A DNA stretch of 16,657 nt from CAYWEP01 sp964608945 (lineage in GTDB: Bacteria > Patescibacteriota > Microgenomatia > Levybacterales > UBA12049), in NCBI GenBank assembly GCA_964608945.1, contig CAZSQB010000019.1, forward strand, positions 1 to 16,657. Direction: 5' to 3'. Shown one piece after another: positions 6,358 to 14,336 of this stretch (the stretch's first letter is position 1; each line of letters starts with the position of its first letter). The notes under the pieces are model-generated. The model was not told where the DNA came from. It did no database searches and was given only the letters and a program-made list of their open reading frames with translations. The position numbers and the translations under genes were made by a program.

Positions 6358-6921
6358 ATGGCAAAATTAACAAAAGCACACGCACATCAAGCCAAACCAT
6401 ATCGGGGACGGGCGCGAAAAGAAACCATCGTTGGTGAATTCACTGACAAAGTGCAAAAATCCAAAGGTATGGTTTTTACCAATTACCAAGGCCTCACGCA
6501 CAAACAGACAGAGAGTCTAAAAAAAGCAGTTAAAAAGCTTGAAGCAGAGTATGTCGTAACAAAAAACCGCCTTGTTCTCCGCGCTTTGGAGAGTATCAAC
6601 CTTTCTGATGAAGACAAGAAACACTTTGAGCAACCCACTGCAACGCTTTTTATCTACAACGACATTGTCGAACCGCTTAGGCAACTTAGCAAAATTATAA
6701 AAGAACTCAAGCTCCCGCTCATCAAATTCGGAATTCTTGAAGGTAAATCACTTACTCAAGCAGATGTCACCAAGCTTGCAACGCTTCCTGCAATGCCTGT
6801 CCTTCGCGCCCAGCTTCTCGGACAAATGCAAGCACCGATACAGGGACTGCACCGAGCACTTAATTGGAATTTACAATCACTCGTCATGACACTAAAAGCA
6901 ATAGAGGGCAAAAAGCAATAA
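6358..6921 (+). CDS. rplJ: 50S ribosomal protein L10
   Basis: A 187-residue L10, the base of the ribosomal stalk. It binds 23S rRNA and carries the L7/L12 dimers that recruit translation factors. The N-terminal domain has the family pattern K-x(5)-K-G-M-V-F-T-N-Y-Q-G-L-T followed by a helix and the conserved T-K-N-R-L. The C-terminal helix that binds L7/L12 is present (about 150-185). The protein is slightly longer than the usual 165-175 residues because of a basic N-terminal extension of about 20 residues. The start at 6358 has only a weak GTAGG two bases away. Expression is probably controlled by the upstream L10-leader and attenuator. rplL follows after 111 bp. rplK and rplA, the usual upstream partners, are absent here. 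Confidence 0.97.
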   Translation: MAKLTKAHAHQAKPYRGRARKETIVGEFTDKVQKSKGMVFTNYQGLTHKQTESLKKAVKKLEAEYVVTKNRLVLRALESINLSDEDKKHFEQPTATLFIYNDIVEPLRQLSKIIKELKLPLIKFGILEGKSLTQADVTKLATLPAMPVLRAQLLGQMQAPIQGLHRALNWNLQSLVMTLKAIEGKKQ

Positions 6922-6940
6922 GAGATAAGAAACCAACAGC

Positions 6941-7012
6941 GTAGCAAGTAGCATGTATTAGGTATTAGGTATAAAACTCCATACTTACTACTTGATACAT
7001 AATACTTACTAC
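6941..7012. repeat. Short tandem and inverted repeats between rplJ and rplL
   Basis: GTATTAGGTATTAGGTAT (6955-6972) is an 8-bp-period repeat. ATACTTACTAC occurs twice (6981-6991 and 7002-7012). GTAGCAAGTAG (6941-6951) pairs with CTACTTGATAC (6988-6998) at 10 of 11 positions, giving a hairpin upstream of the rplL ribosome-binding site. Related TATTTAGTA wording reappears after rplL. Confidence 0.6.
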
Positions 7013-7016
7013 AAAA

Positions 7017-7026
7017 AGGGGGTGAT
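7017..7026 (+). promoter_or_regulatory. Strong Shine-Dalgarno sequence of rplL
   Basis: AAGGGGGTGAT (about 7016-7026) lies 6 nt before the rplL ATG at 7033 and closely matches the complement of the 16S rRNA 3' end. It is the clearest ribosome-binding site in the window and contrasts with the SD-less genes next to promoters. Confidence 0.85.
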
Positions 7027-7032
7027 TAATAC

Positions 7033-7437
7033 ATGGCAGATAAACTTACAAAAGAACAGCTAATGAGTGCTATCGAATCGATGTCGGTTCTTGAGCTTTC
7101 AGAACTTGTGAAAGCTCTTGAGGAAAAATTCGGCGTTTCTGCCACGTCAAACGTGGTTATGACAGCAGCAAGTGGTAGCGCAGCCGCGTCTGACGCGGCG
7201 GAGGAGGGACCAAAGGAAGAGCAGACAGTCTTTAATGTTTTCTTAGTTAATGCCGGTGCAAATAAAATCGCAGTTATTAAAGCTATTCGCGAACTCGTCC
7301 CGACACTGGGATTGAAAGAAGCCAAAGACTTGGCAGATGTAGGCAACAAAGAAGTACTGATGCAAGTCAACAAGAAAACCGCAGAGGAAGCCAAGGTAAA
7401 ATTGACCACGGCTGGAGCCACAGTGGAGTTGAAATAA
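7033..7437 (+). CDS. rplL: 50S ribosomal protein L7/L12
   Basis: A 134-residue L7/L12, the multi-copy stalk protein that recruits and activates translation GTPases. The N-terminal dimerisation and L10-binding domain (about 1-35, L-T-K-E-Q-L-M-S-A-I) is followed by a flexible Ala/Gly/Ser/Glu linker (about 45-68). The C-terminal factor-binding domain (about 69-134) has the conserved K-I-A-V-I-K-A-I-R, G-L-K-E-A-K and the ending G-A-T-V-E-L-K. The linker is a little longer than usual, which explains the length above the typical 120-128. It is the second gene of the rplJ-rplL operon. rpoB does not follow, and a surface-protein gene with its own promoter comes next. Confidence 0.98.
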   Translation: MADKLTKEQLMSAIESMSVLELSELVKALEEKFGVSATSNVVMTAASGSAAASDAAEEGPKEEQTVFNVFLVNAGANKIAVIKAIRELVPTLGLKEAKDLADVGNKEVLMQVNKKTAEEAKVKLTTAGATVELK

Positions 7438-7483
7438 GTATTTAGTATCTGGTATTACGTATGTATGCCGGGTACTAAATACT
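7437..7483. repeat. Inverted repeat at the 3' end of rplL
   Basis: AGTATTTAGTA (7437-7447) and TACTAAATACT (7473-7483) are perfect 11-bp inverted repeats, with the left arm starting at the last base of the rplL stop codon. They could form the 3' end of the operon mRNA. The next bases (CTTCGGCTG) are not a T-run, so intrinsic termination is uncertain. Confidence 0.6.
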
Positions 7484-7528
7484 CTTCGGCTGATTATAAA
7501 AATTCTCTTGATTCCGCAAAAATAACCC

Positions 7529-7558
7529 TTGACATGCCTTCTTTTTTCAGTGCATAAT
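7529..7558 (+). promoter_or_regulatory. Promoter overlapping the apparent start of the 7557 gene
   Basis: TTGACA (7529-7534), 18 bp and CATAAT (7553-7558). The -10 box contains the ATG at 7557-7559, so a transcript from this promoter would start near 7565 and lack that ATG. Either translation starts downstream or the ATG is used only from read-through of rplJL. Confidence 0.65.
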
Positions 7559-9911
7559 GAGTTATAGAGTAATAGTTTACTCTATCTTTCTCTTGAGAAA
7601 ATTGAAAAAGTATATTGATCACTACCGAAAAGCTATTAATCCGCCATACAGTCGCGATGACTTGTTGCCTATTCTTGCGACGATCAGCATCTTCTTTCTA
7701 CTTCTATGGTTTGTCATTTATTCACAGAGCAAAGTAGACAAGGCTATAGCTTCTGTGAATCTCGTCGCTAATCCTTCATTTGAAGCGCAAAGTGGCGAAT
7801 TTCCTACCAATTGGCAGATACGGACAAATCTCGTCTGGGATGGCACGACTGCTCATAGTGGTCAAGCATCCCTAAAAGGCGTTGGGCCAACAGGCTATGA
7901 ATATACATTTCAAGGAATCACCTTGAAGCCAAATACCACGTATACAGCAAGTGTCTGGGTCAAAACCCAAGAAGTGAATACACAACGGGGCGCAGGATTC
8001 CGATACATAATTTCCCAATCGAATATTGTTATTGGAGAACCAGCGGTGAAAGGAACTACAGACTGGACACTTGTCTCCAAAACCTTTAAAACCCCTGCAA
8101 ATTACAAATCCGGCAGACTTGATATCACCTATGAATTAAATCAAGGCGCAATCGCCTGGTTTGACGATGCCACGGTCTGTGAGGGATCACGCGCTGATTG
8201 TGAAGATATAATCGCGCAAATCACACCAACTGTTCCGACACTTCCGACTCCAACAACTGTTCCGCCCACACCAATTCCAACGCAGGGCCCAACAGCAACA
8301 CCTACCCCAACACCAATTCCTGTGAATGAACCAACGCTCATTGCCTCATATGTTATGAGAAAACCAGCCGGAACTGGTGATGTTCCGTATGGAAAGAATC
8401 TCTACTTCCCAAGACAATTTAAAACAGGGAGTGTTTTGCTAGGCGTAGATAGAGACTATAAAATTGGCATGGATAAAGACGGTAAAATTACCGATGTTGG
8501 TGCATACAATGGATGGGACTTCTATGCAGGTGTACCAGGCTCTAATCTTGATAATGCAGTTACGCTCCATCTTAATAGAGGAGCAACGCTTGCTGTCGTG
8601 TGGCGAGGAGGAAGTGATTATCCTCTCCCAAATTGGCTAAGTACTGCAAATGGTTGGATAGCCTCGGGAACAATTAATGCATTTCCAGTTGTATACACAT
8701 ACCAACCAAATAAAGGTGTATCACCTGTCTATAGAAAATCCTTCCCAGACGGTGGCGAGGTAACACTTGGTGGGCTTGTAAATCCTGGAGAATCTCTTAA
8801 GGGATTTCCCTATTGGGTGCTTCTTGCCGAGGAAGGTGGCCAGCCATCACAAACACCAACGATACCATCGGTACCATCGGGTCTTGAGACTCCTCTTGCG
8901 AATGCGAAATGCCCAACATGGGTGCATGATCAATATAAGACTGCAGGACCAGACGGCATGCCATATCGGACATGGCATAGTATTGTTGATCCAGTCTACT
9001 GGTGCACATTTGGCCACGACCATGGCGCCAATCCAAAACTCATAGCAGAAGATTATATCAACGCATTTGAGTACACTGCACAAAAACACGGTATGGGTGA
9101 AGGACATCCAGGCTTTAAGAACCTTATCTTTGACCAAAGTGAAGGTACGAACAAATACCGATGGCTCTTTAGTATACACCTTGGTACTGCAGGACGCGGA
9201 AGGCTCTGCGTCAGATTCCATACCGTTGAGATCGCTATAAAGGATCTCAACACCAATGATATTGTTGCCAATCTTCGTTTTATGGGAGATTTTGGATTTT
9301 CACGAAGCAACAATAATGCTCCAGGTCTGGGCAAGGTTGCGCTTAAACCTGCCGAGTGCGCAGATCAAGAAGCAAAAGCACTTGCAGATGGTTCTGGTGG
9401 GCGTCGGGATATCCCAGTGCTGGGCATTCCAGGATCCCAAGGCGGCTATGAGCCATGGACTATTGACTTGAGTAAAACAGTCTTTGGATTCCTCGATTCT
9501 CGTGATCTGAAAACAGCAGGCATCTTCCTCGTCAATCAAGTCGATACTATTATGTCATGCGGCGGTGTGGGCGAAGCTTTGGAAGAAGTTGTGAAATGTA
9601 AAAATCTCGTACCGGGGGAGATCTCGACTGGCTCGAATCGATTCTATCAGGGAGCGGCGCTTGCACTGAAAGCAGGTCATAAAGGATCACAGTATACTGA
9701 CCTTTTCTGCACTGATCCACTTGGCAGAATCCCTCTCCCGTGTGGTGATTCAATGGCAATTGCGCAGTATATCAAACCTGGAATCACGTTATTTAATAGA
9801 GCCAATAGAGCTATGGACTTTGAAAGCTTTGGACGTCTCTGGTTTGCCCAAGATGGCGCCCAACAAGCCAATCGTGAAAATGCCATTATTCCTGGTGTCG
9901 GGCCGAATTAA
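7557..9911 (+). CDS. Large membrane-anchored modular surface protein with N-terminal carbohydrate-binding-like module
   Basis: A protein of up to 784 residues. In order: basic N-terminus, one transmembrane segment (about 40-58), a CBM4/9-like binding module (about 68-213, N-P-S-F-E start, W-F-D-D and C-E-G end), a Pro/Thr linker (about 221-260), an unrecognised beta-rich domain (about 262-436), and a C-terminal domain (about 445-784) that I cannot name. The last domain has many Cys and a Y-W-C-T-F-G-H-D-H-G motif (Cys483, His487, Asp488, His489) that may bind metal. The binding module suggests a polysaccharide or cell-wall ligand, by family analogy only. The ATG at 7557 lies inside the best promoter's -10 box, so a TTG at 7593 (residue 13) is a plausible real start. 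The 3' end faces the - strand gene at 9923 with an 11-bp gap and no terminator. Confidence 0.9.
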   Translation: MSYRVIVYSIFLLRKLKKYIDHYRKAINPPYSRDDLLPILATISIFFLLLWFVIYSQSKVDKAIASVNLVANPSFEAQSGEFPTNWQIRTNLVWDGTTAHSGQASLKGVGPTGYEYTFQGITLKPNTTYTASVWVKTQEVNTQRGAGFRYIISQSNIVIGEPAVKGTTDWTLVSKTFKTPANYKSGRLDITYELNQGAIAWFDDATVCEGSRADCEDIIAQITPTVPTLPTPTTVPPTPIPTQGPTATPTPTPIPVNEPTLIASYVMRKPAGTGDVPYGKNLYFPRQFKTGSVLLGVDRDYKIGMDKDGKITDVGAYNGWDFYAGVPGSNLDNAVTLHLNRGATLAVVWRGGSDYPLPNWLSTANGWIASGTINAFPVVYTYQPNKGVSPVYRKSFPDGGEVTLGGLVNPGESLKGFPYWVLLAEEGGQPSQTPTIPSVPSGLETPLANAKCPTWVHDQYKTAGPDGMPYRTWHSIVDPVYWCTFGHDHGANPKLIAEDYINAFEYTAQKHGMGEGHPGFKNLIFDQSEGTNKYRWLFSIHLGTAGRGRLCVRFHTVEIAIKDLNTNDIVANLRFMGDFGFSRSNNNAPGLGKVALKPAECADQEAKALADGSGGRRDIPVLGIPGSQGGYEPWTIDLSKTVFGFLDSRDLKTAGIFLVNQVDTIMSCGGVGEALEEVVKCKNLVPGEISTGSNRFYQGAALALKAGHKGSQYTDLFCTDPLGRIPLPCGDSMAIAQYIKPGITLFNRANRAMDFESFGRLWFAQDGAQQANRENAIIPGVGPN

Positions 9912-9922
9912 GCTACATTACT

Positions 9923-11563
9923 CTACGCAGTCGGAGGTGTATCTTTTGGAATACGCAGGGAGAAAATGACCATTCCCGAATCTTCCACTATCTCAACTGA
10001 AAGCGGAATATTCAATTGACCCGTAATTGTTTTTGCGAGATACCCCTCAAGGCCAGAACCGATGCGCAAGTTTGTTCGATCGCTTAGTCTTCCATAGTAC
10101 CGCACAAAAAGGTCTCCTTCTTGTTCAGGGATAATCGGAGGACACGAAGCAGTAATCGTGACGATGAGCGCAGCATTCCCATCCCGCGCAATACTCGCCT
10201 TTACAAAGGGTCTAACTTCAGAGGAGGCAAGTAAAATACTTATTTCGATAAGCTTTTGCAGGACAATGCTTATCTGTTTCACATCACACGATACCGTAAA
10301 GAATGGTCCTGTAAGCTGTTGATATGAGAGAGCAAATTTTGCATGTGCAATGAGCGACTCAATATCATTTTTCCCAAAATTGATAAAGGAAAAATCCAAT
10401 AACACATGGAATGCATCTGCAAGCTCTTTCTCACCTTTTAACAGGCTTTGACACAGCCGCGCGATGTCAATACGCACTTTCTTTTCAACTACGGGATGGT
10501 CCTCTATAAGCCGCGCAGTAAAAATATCTTGCTCTGCTTTTGCGATGAGAGACAATTTTGTATTGAGCGCAAAAAGATTTTCCCGCCTGAGCAATTGCTT
10601 GAGATTTTCAATCATGGCTTGGTGTTTAGTAGTCGCAAGCTCCAAATCCTTATGCACTTCTTCTTTTTGTACTGCATCGCTTATGATAAAACTGATTTGA
10701 GTTATTTTCCCCTCTATGTCTGCAATCGGCTTCACCTGCAGACTTACTTTCGTAGGACCAGCGCCAGTTGACAGGAGCAATAAGTCCTGCATAGTCAGTG
10801 CCATCCCTTTTTTTGCTTTCTCAGAAATAGCAGCCAGAGACAATGCATTCTCTTTGAGCAAATTTCCGTTTTTGTCTTTTACATAGAGCACAGAAAAAAG
10901 CGGCACATTAATAAGCTCTACGCGAGACCGATGGAGCGCCCGCTCAGCTGCCTCATTGACTGATAATATGCGGTAACTTGTATCGGTTACAATGACTATC
11001 TCATGTAAGCTCTCAAGAATCGTCTCTTCGACAGCAATTTGACTACTGAGCATATTCGCAAGCTTATCTTTCAGGTGATATCGCTCAGATAATAAATACG
11101 CAAGCGGAAGCATACTGAAAAAAGAGATAAAATAGGCAAGCGGTGTTACTGGATCAGTAACAAAACTTGAGAGCAGTACTGGGCTGAAGAGCGTATTGAC
11201 ACCAAGGACGATGACGATAAATACAAGGAAGACGAGCGCGATTTGAAAACTAAAGAAAAAACTGCACGCCAAAGTAAAAAGATGCAGTAAAATGAAAAAA
11301 CGACTATAGATACCGCCAGTTGATACGATAATAAGCTGTGTCAGGAGTGCAAAAAGAAAAAGAATCCACCACTTGCCCCAATCTTTCTGAATAAACGTTT
11401 TTATTCTGTGAAGTTTATAGCCATAAATAAGTAAAAAAACAGGAAGAATAAGTATTCCAATGATTTTATGGATTGTTGATGGGGCAACTGCAAAAAGAGT
11501 AAATATGACGCTAATCACGCTTGAAAGGAAGAATACAAGAAAAGACAGCAAGAACTCATGCAT
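9923..11563 (-). CDS. Six-TM PAS/histidine-kinase-like membrane protein, probably catalytically inactive
   Basis: A 546-residue protein shaped like a membrane sensor kinase. Six hydrophobic segments lie at about 4-26, 33-50, 65-82, 86-104, 107-126 and 137-158. A PAS-like domain follows (about 178-292, I-V-I-V-T-D-T-S-Y-R-I-L-S-V-N-E-A-A), then a helical region and a GHKL ATPase-like end (about 425-540). The ATPase end keeps an F-box-like L-F-V-R-Y-Y-G and a G2-like G-S-G-L-E-G-Y-L-A. However, I see no H-E-L-R-T-P-L type H-box, the N-box Asn is replaced in V-L-Q-K-L-I-E-I-S-I-L-L, and the D-x-G-x-G box reads S-C-P-P-I-I-P. No response regulator is adjacent. It may be a non-catalytic sensor or scaffold. 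It is divergent from the 11661 propeller gene (97-bp gap). The ATG is 5 nt from a TATAAT box, so it is probably leaderless. Confidence 0.85.
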   Translation of the reverse strand: MHEFLLSFLVFFLSSVISVIFTLFAVAPSTIHKIIGILILPVFLLIYGYKLHRIKTFIQKDWGKWWILFLFALLTQLIIVSTGGIYSRFFILLHLFTLACSFFFSFQIALVFLVFIVIVLGVNTLFSPVLLSSFVTDPVTPLAYFISFFSMLPLAYLLSERYHLKDKLANMLSSQIAVEETILESLHEIVIVTDTSYRILSVNEAAERALHRSRVELINVPLFSVLYVKDKNGNLLKENALSLAAISEKAKKGMALTMQDLLLLSTGAGPTKVSLQVKPIADIEGKITQISFIISDAVQKEEVHKDLELATTKHQAMIENLKQLLRRENLFALNTKLSLIAKAEQDIFTARLIEDHPVVEKKVRIDIARLCQSLLKGEKELADAFHVLLDFSFINFGKNDIESLIAHAKFALSYQQLTGPFFTVSCDVKQISIVLQKLIEISILLASSEVRPFVKASIARDGNAALIVTITASCPPIIPEQEGDLFVRYYGRLSDRTNLRIGSGLEGYLAKTITGQLNIPLSVEIVEDSGMVIFSLRIPKDTPPTA

Positions 11564-11568
11564 ACTTT

Positions 11569-11598
11569 ATTATAGGCAGGTCATAAATTGAATGTCCA
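11569..11598 (-). promoter_or_regulatory. Promoter of the - strand sensor-like gene
   Basis: Read on the - strand, TGGACA (11598-11593), 18 bp and a perfect TATAAT (11574-11569). Only 5 nt separate the -10 box from the ATG at 11563, so the predicted transcription start falls on or next to the ATG and the mRNA should be leaderless. Confidence 0.7.
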
Positions 11599-11615
11599 GC
11601 TCTGTAAGTTTGCTC

Positions 11616-11646
11616 TTGACAATTGCCTGACAAAAGATCAATAAAT
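11616..11646 (+). promoter_or_regulatory. Promoter of the 11661 gene
   Basis: TTGACA (11616-11621) is followed by a weak AT-rich -10: CAATAA at 17 bp or ATAAAT at 19 bp. AAGGGG (11651-11656), four bases before the ATG at 11661, is a possible ribosome-binding site, which favours Met1 over Met4. It is back-to-back with the - strand promoter at 11569-11598, so one regulator could affect both genes. Confidence 0.5.
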
Positions 11647-11660
11647 AGATAAGGGGAAAT

Positions 11661-13421
11661 ATGGGTTTTATGACTAAGCAGTTACGGCATTTTGGAAGGC
11701 ACTTTGATTTCCTTACTGAGAAGCAAGATAAAAAAACACGCTTTGCGCTCACGCTTTCAGCGTTTGGCATACTCCTCTTTATTATTATTGCCCTAACACT
11801 TCCTTTGCGTGATCGCTTCCTTGAACTCCTTTTCCCAAAGCATCCCTCAGAAGCGGCTGAAACGTGGGTTGTAGTCGGCACGCACCCTGGAGCCGCTGTT
11901 CAGCCGACGTCACAAGGAAAAGCTCTTAGAACGCTTCAGGTTTGGAACGGGAAAATCTATGCAGGGTATGGTGATTTTGACCAAAATAAAGGACCAATCG
12001 CAATAAGTCCATTTGATCCAATAACAAAAACCTTTACACAGGAGCATATTTCCAACACTGAAGCTATTTATCATTACCGTATTATCAACAACAAACTCTT
12101 CGCACCAGCGATTGATTCTCGAGGAAGTCCGGGTGCTGCCTATGCGGTTGAAGACTCCCCAGGTGTCTGGCGCGATGTCACGACAGTTATTCCAGAGCAT
12201 AACTTTGATATGGCAACGCTTACTGGGTCAGATCTGTGGATTGTTGGATCAAGCGGGAGTAATCATGCTGTTGCCTGGAGAAGTGTTGACAACGGTACAA
12301 CCTGGACAAAATCCCTTGATCATTTTAATGCGAGTGCCACAGCCTGGCGTTTCCATTTTGCTGGTGTTTTAAACGGCAAACTCTATGTACAAGCAAAAGA
12401 CGATTTTAGCGCTACAGTCGATACTGTCTCAAAAGTCTTTGATGGTACTTCCTGGTCTGATGGGCCAAATCTATTGCCGTCGTCAAATATTGGTGGATGG
12501 AGACCAATGAACTTTGCCGGAAAATTGGTCTATCTTCCAGGTAATTTGGGAGGAGGCCTCTTGCGATTTGACGGCACGACGTTCTCAAATGTTACAAGTC
12601 CTGAGGGCGCTTCAACATTTCGGGTCTATGATATGCAAATTGTTGGCAACGAATTATTTGTCCTCTCGACGCAACCTGGTACAAGTAATCGCGCGATTTA
12701 TAAAACATCAAATCTTACTAACTGGACAAAAGTCGCGAGCAATGTCCCAGCATTCACCATATGGAGCCTTGCAGTTCTCAATGGTAAATACTATATTGGT
12801 ACATATGATTCAAAAATCTATGAATACACTCCTTCCCTTCCAACAAGTACGCCGACACTTACTCCAACACCAACTGCAGCACCGATACCTACCCCGACTG
12901 ACGTCGTACCGACTAATACACCTACGCCAACGCCGACACTCACTCCAACACCTACTCCACAAAGTATTAATCTTGTAGGGAATCCATCGTTTGAGGTATT
13001 AAGTAGTGGTTTTCCAATTAGCTGGCAGCGGCGAAATAGTCTATTAGCAGATACGACAATTATCCACACTGGCCAAATCTCACTCAAAGTGACTGGGGGG
13101 AATGGTTATACCTTTGCTCAGAATCTACCAGCATTGAAACCAAATACTACCTATACTCTTAGCTCGTGGATTAAGACACAAGGAGTTACTACAACAACGG
13201 GTATGACAGTTCGCTATGCTGTTACTCTTACATCTCCTGATATCTACCTAGCAAGTCCTCCTGTAAAAGGTACAACTGACTGGACACGGGTGACAAGAAC
13301 CTTTACCACAGCTCCTAACTATCAAGCTGGGAGACTAGACCTTCTCTACAATGTGAATACAGGAGCTACTGCCTGGTTTGATGATGTTGCGCTCTGTGAA
13401 GGAACACAGGCGTGTTTGTAG
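11661..13421 (+). CDS. Membrane-anchored beta-propeller-like protein with C-terminal carbohydrate-binding-like module
   Basis: A 586-residue surface protein. A cytoplasmic tail with K-Q-D-K-K precedes a transmembrane helix (28-49). A repetitive beta-rich domain follows (about 65-390), with recurring units such as W-N-G-K-I-Y-A-G-Y-G-D, L-N-G-K-L-Y-V and L-N-G-K-Y-Y-I-G-T. These are typical of Kelch/BNR-type propeller blades. Then come a Pro/Thr linker (about 393-434) and a CBM4/9-like module (437-586) ending in L-C-E-G-T-Q-A-C-L at the stop. The anchor and propeller are clearly paralogous to the 14389 gene, and the C-terminal module is related to those in the 7557 and 16095 genes. A role in binding extracellular glycans or partners is likely. 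No catalytic residues are recognised. AAGGGG before the ATG makes this one of the few genes here with an SD-like site. Confidence 0.9.
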   Translation: MGFMTKQLRHFGRHFDFLTEKQDKKTRFALTLSAFGILLFIIIALTLPLRDRFLELLFPKHPSEAAETWVVVGTHPGAAVQPTSQGKALRTLQVWNGKIYAGYGDFDQNKGPIAISPFDPITKTFTQEHISNTEAIYHYRIINNKLFAPAIDSRGSPGAAYAVEDSPGVWRDVTTVIPEHNFDMATLTGSDLWIVGSSGSNHAVAWRSVDNGTTWTKSLDHFNASATAWRFHFAGVLNGKLYVQAKDDFSATVDTVSKVFDGTSWSDGPNLLPSSNIGGWRPMNFAGKLVYLPGNLGGGLLRFDGTTFSNVTSPEGASTFRVYDMQIVGNELFVLSTQPGTSNRAIYKTSNLTNWTKVASNVPAFTIWSLAVLNGKYYIGTYDSKIYEYTPSLPTSTPTLTPTPTAAPIPTPTDVVPTNTPTPTPTLTPTPTPQSINLVGNPSFEVLSSGFPISWQRRNSLLADTTIIHTGQISLKVTGGNGYTFAQNLPALKPNTTYTLSSWIKTQGVTTTTGMTVRYAVTLTSPDIYLASPPVKGTTDWTRVTRTFTTAPNYQAGRLDLLYNVNTGATAWFDDVALCEGTQACL

Positions 13422-13829
13422 GGTCCTCATTTTCTCTTATTTGAGAAGCTTCTAAAATGATCAGGTCCTAGAATTGATTTTAAGGCCTCTCAAATTTTGA
13501 AAAGCACTAAGTAATCGTCTTTAACGAAAGCGGGAAAAGTAAGTTTTGGGGGAAATAAGGAAATTGGGGATATTTGGAAGGTTGTGTTTAGGGAAAAACG
13601 CTTTCTCTGCAAATAGAATGATTTTACTCAAATATTACTTATTGACCTGATATAACTGATTAAAGTAACTTGCATAATTATTAGAATTATAATAAATTCC
13701 ACACCTACACTGCTGAGTTTAGATTGAAGTACTAATCCGATCATTCAAGGCTACCCCCTTAGCCCTCCCTCGTATTAATTCGTATTTTTTTCAGTCTTTC
13801 ATGTACCTTCTCGATATCGTACAGCTTTT

Positions 13830-14111
13830 TTATACACATATTTTGCAGCAAGTACATAGTCAGTCAAGTCAGTTGCGTGAAAATCAGATTAAAATCCTGA
13901 GCCTGAATTTTATAAAATTTCGCTTCAAAAGCACAAATTTCGACGATAAATCATACGGATTTTATAAAAAAACGCGTTAGAATGAATTCTGTGACGTCAA
14001 AAATTTTTAGCTTCAAAAATAGCTGTCATCCTGAATTTATTTCAGGATCTAGATGCTGAACTTGATTCAGCATGACAAAAAAAATATGTGGATATCCCAA
14101 AGTTATCCACA
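13830..14111. other. Cluster of three DnaA-box-like 9-mers
   Basis: TTATACACA (13830-13838, +) and TTATCCACA (14103-14111, +) match the DnaA-box consensus TTATNCACA exactly. TGTGGATAT (14087-14095) is one mismatch from it on the - strand. The last two face each other and also form an 8-bp inverted repeat (TGTGGATA with TATCCACA). Strict matches should occur less than about once per window by chance. dnaA and dnaN are not nearby, so this is not called an origin. Confidence 0.4.
14025..14076. repeat. Two-hairpin palindromic repeat
   Basis: GTC, then ATCCTGAA (14028-14035) with TTCAGGAT (14041-14048), is followed by ATGCTGAA (14053-14060) with TTCAGCAT (14066-14073), then GAC. Each hairpin has an 8-bp stem and 5-nt loop, and the whole unit starts with GTCAT and ends with ATGAC. 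The second hairpin matches the element at 33-57. This type of repeat is widespread between genes in several bacterial groups (from memory). Confidence 0.7.
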
Positions 14112-14246
14112 ATGACAATATTATTGTAACGATGTATAGTTATTTACTAGAGGGCATTGTGAAAGATCTCCTTTATCCTGTAAGAATATAATGAAGGATA
14201 TGAATTGTGTTTACAGATCTTTTGTCACTCCAAGAGAATTACTGCT

Positions 14247-14281
14247 ACCCTCCCTATTTGGAGTTATATATATGGGAGGGT
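14247..14281. repeat. GC-rich hairpin upstream of the 14389 gene
   Basis: ACCCTCCC (14247-14254) pairs with GGGAGGGT (14274-14281), and the stem extends by TAT/ATA past one bulged T, giving about 11 bp around a 12-nt loop. It stands out in AT-rich surroundings. Only three T follow on the + strand, so a terminator is possible but weak. Confidence 0.55.
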
Positions 14282-14336
14282 TTGGAAGATGACAAACCAC
14301 ATTAAAAGCGCGAACTGTTGCTATATACATTCCCTA

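Noticed and set aside
12840..12962. Repetitive DNA that might be read as a minisatellite or CRISPR-like array
   Set aside because: The periodicity comes from in-frame Pro-Thr codons of a linker. There are no spacers of constant length and no palindromic repeat unit.
13830..14111. Calling the DnaA-box cluster a replication origin
   Set aside because: Only two exact boxes and one near match, no dnaA, dnaN, gyrB or rpmH nearby, and no skew data available.
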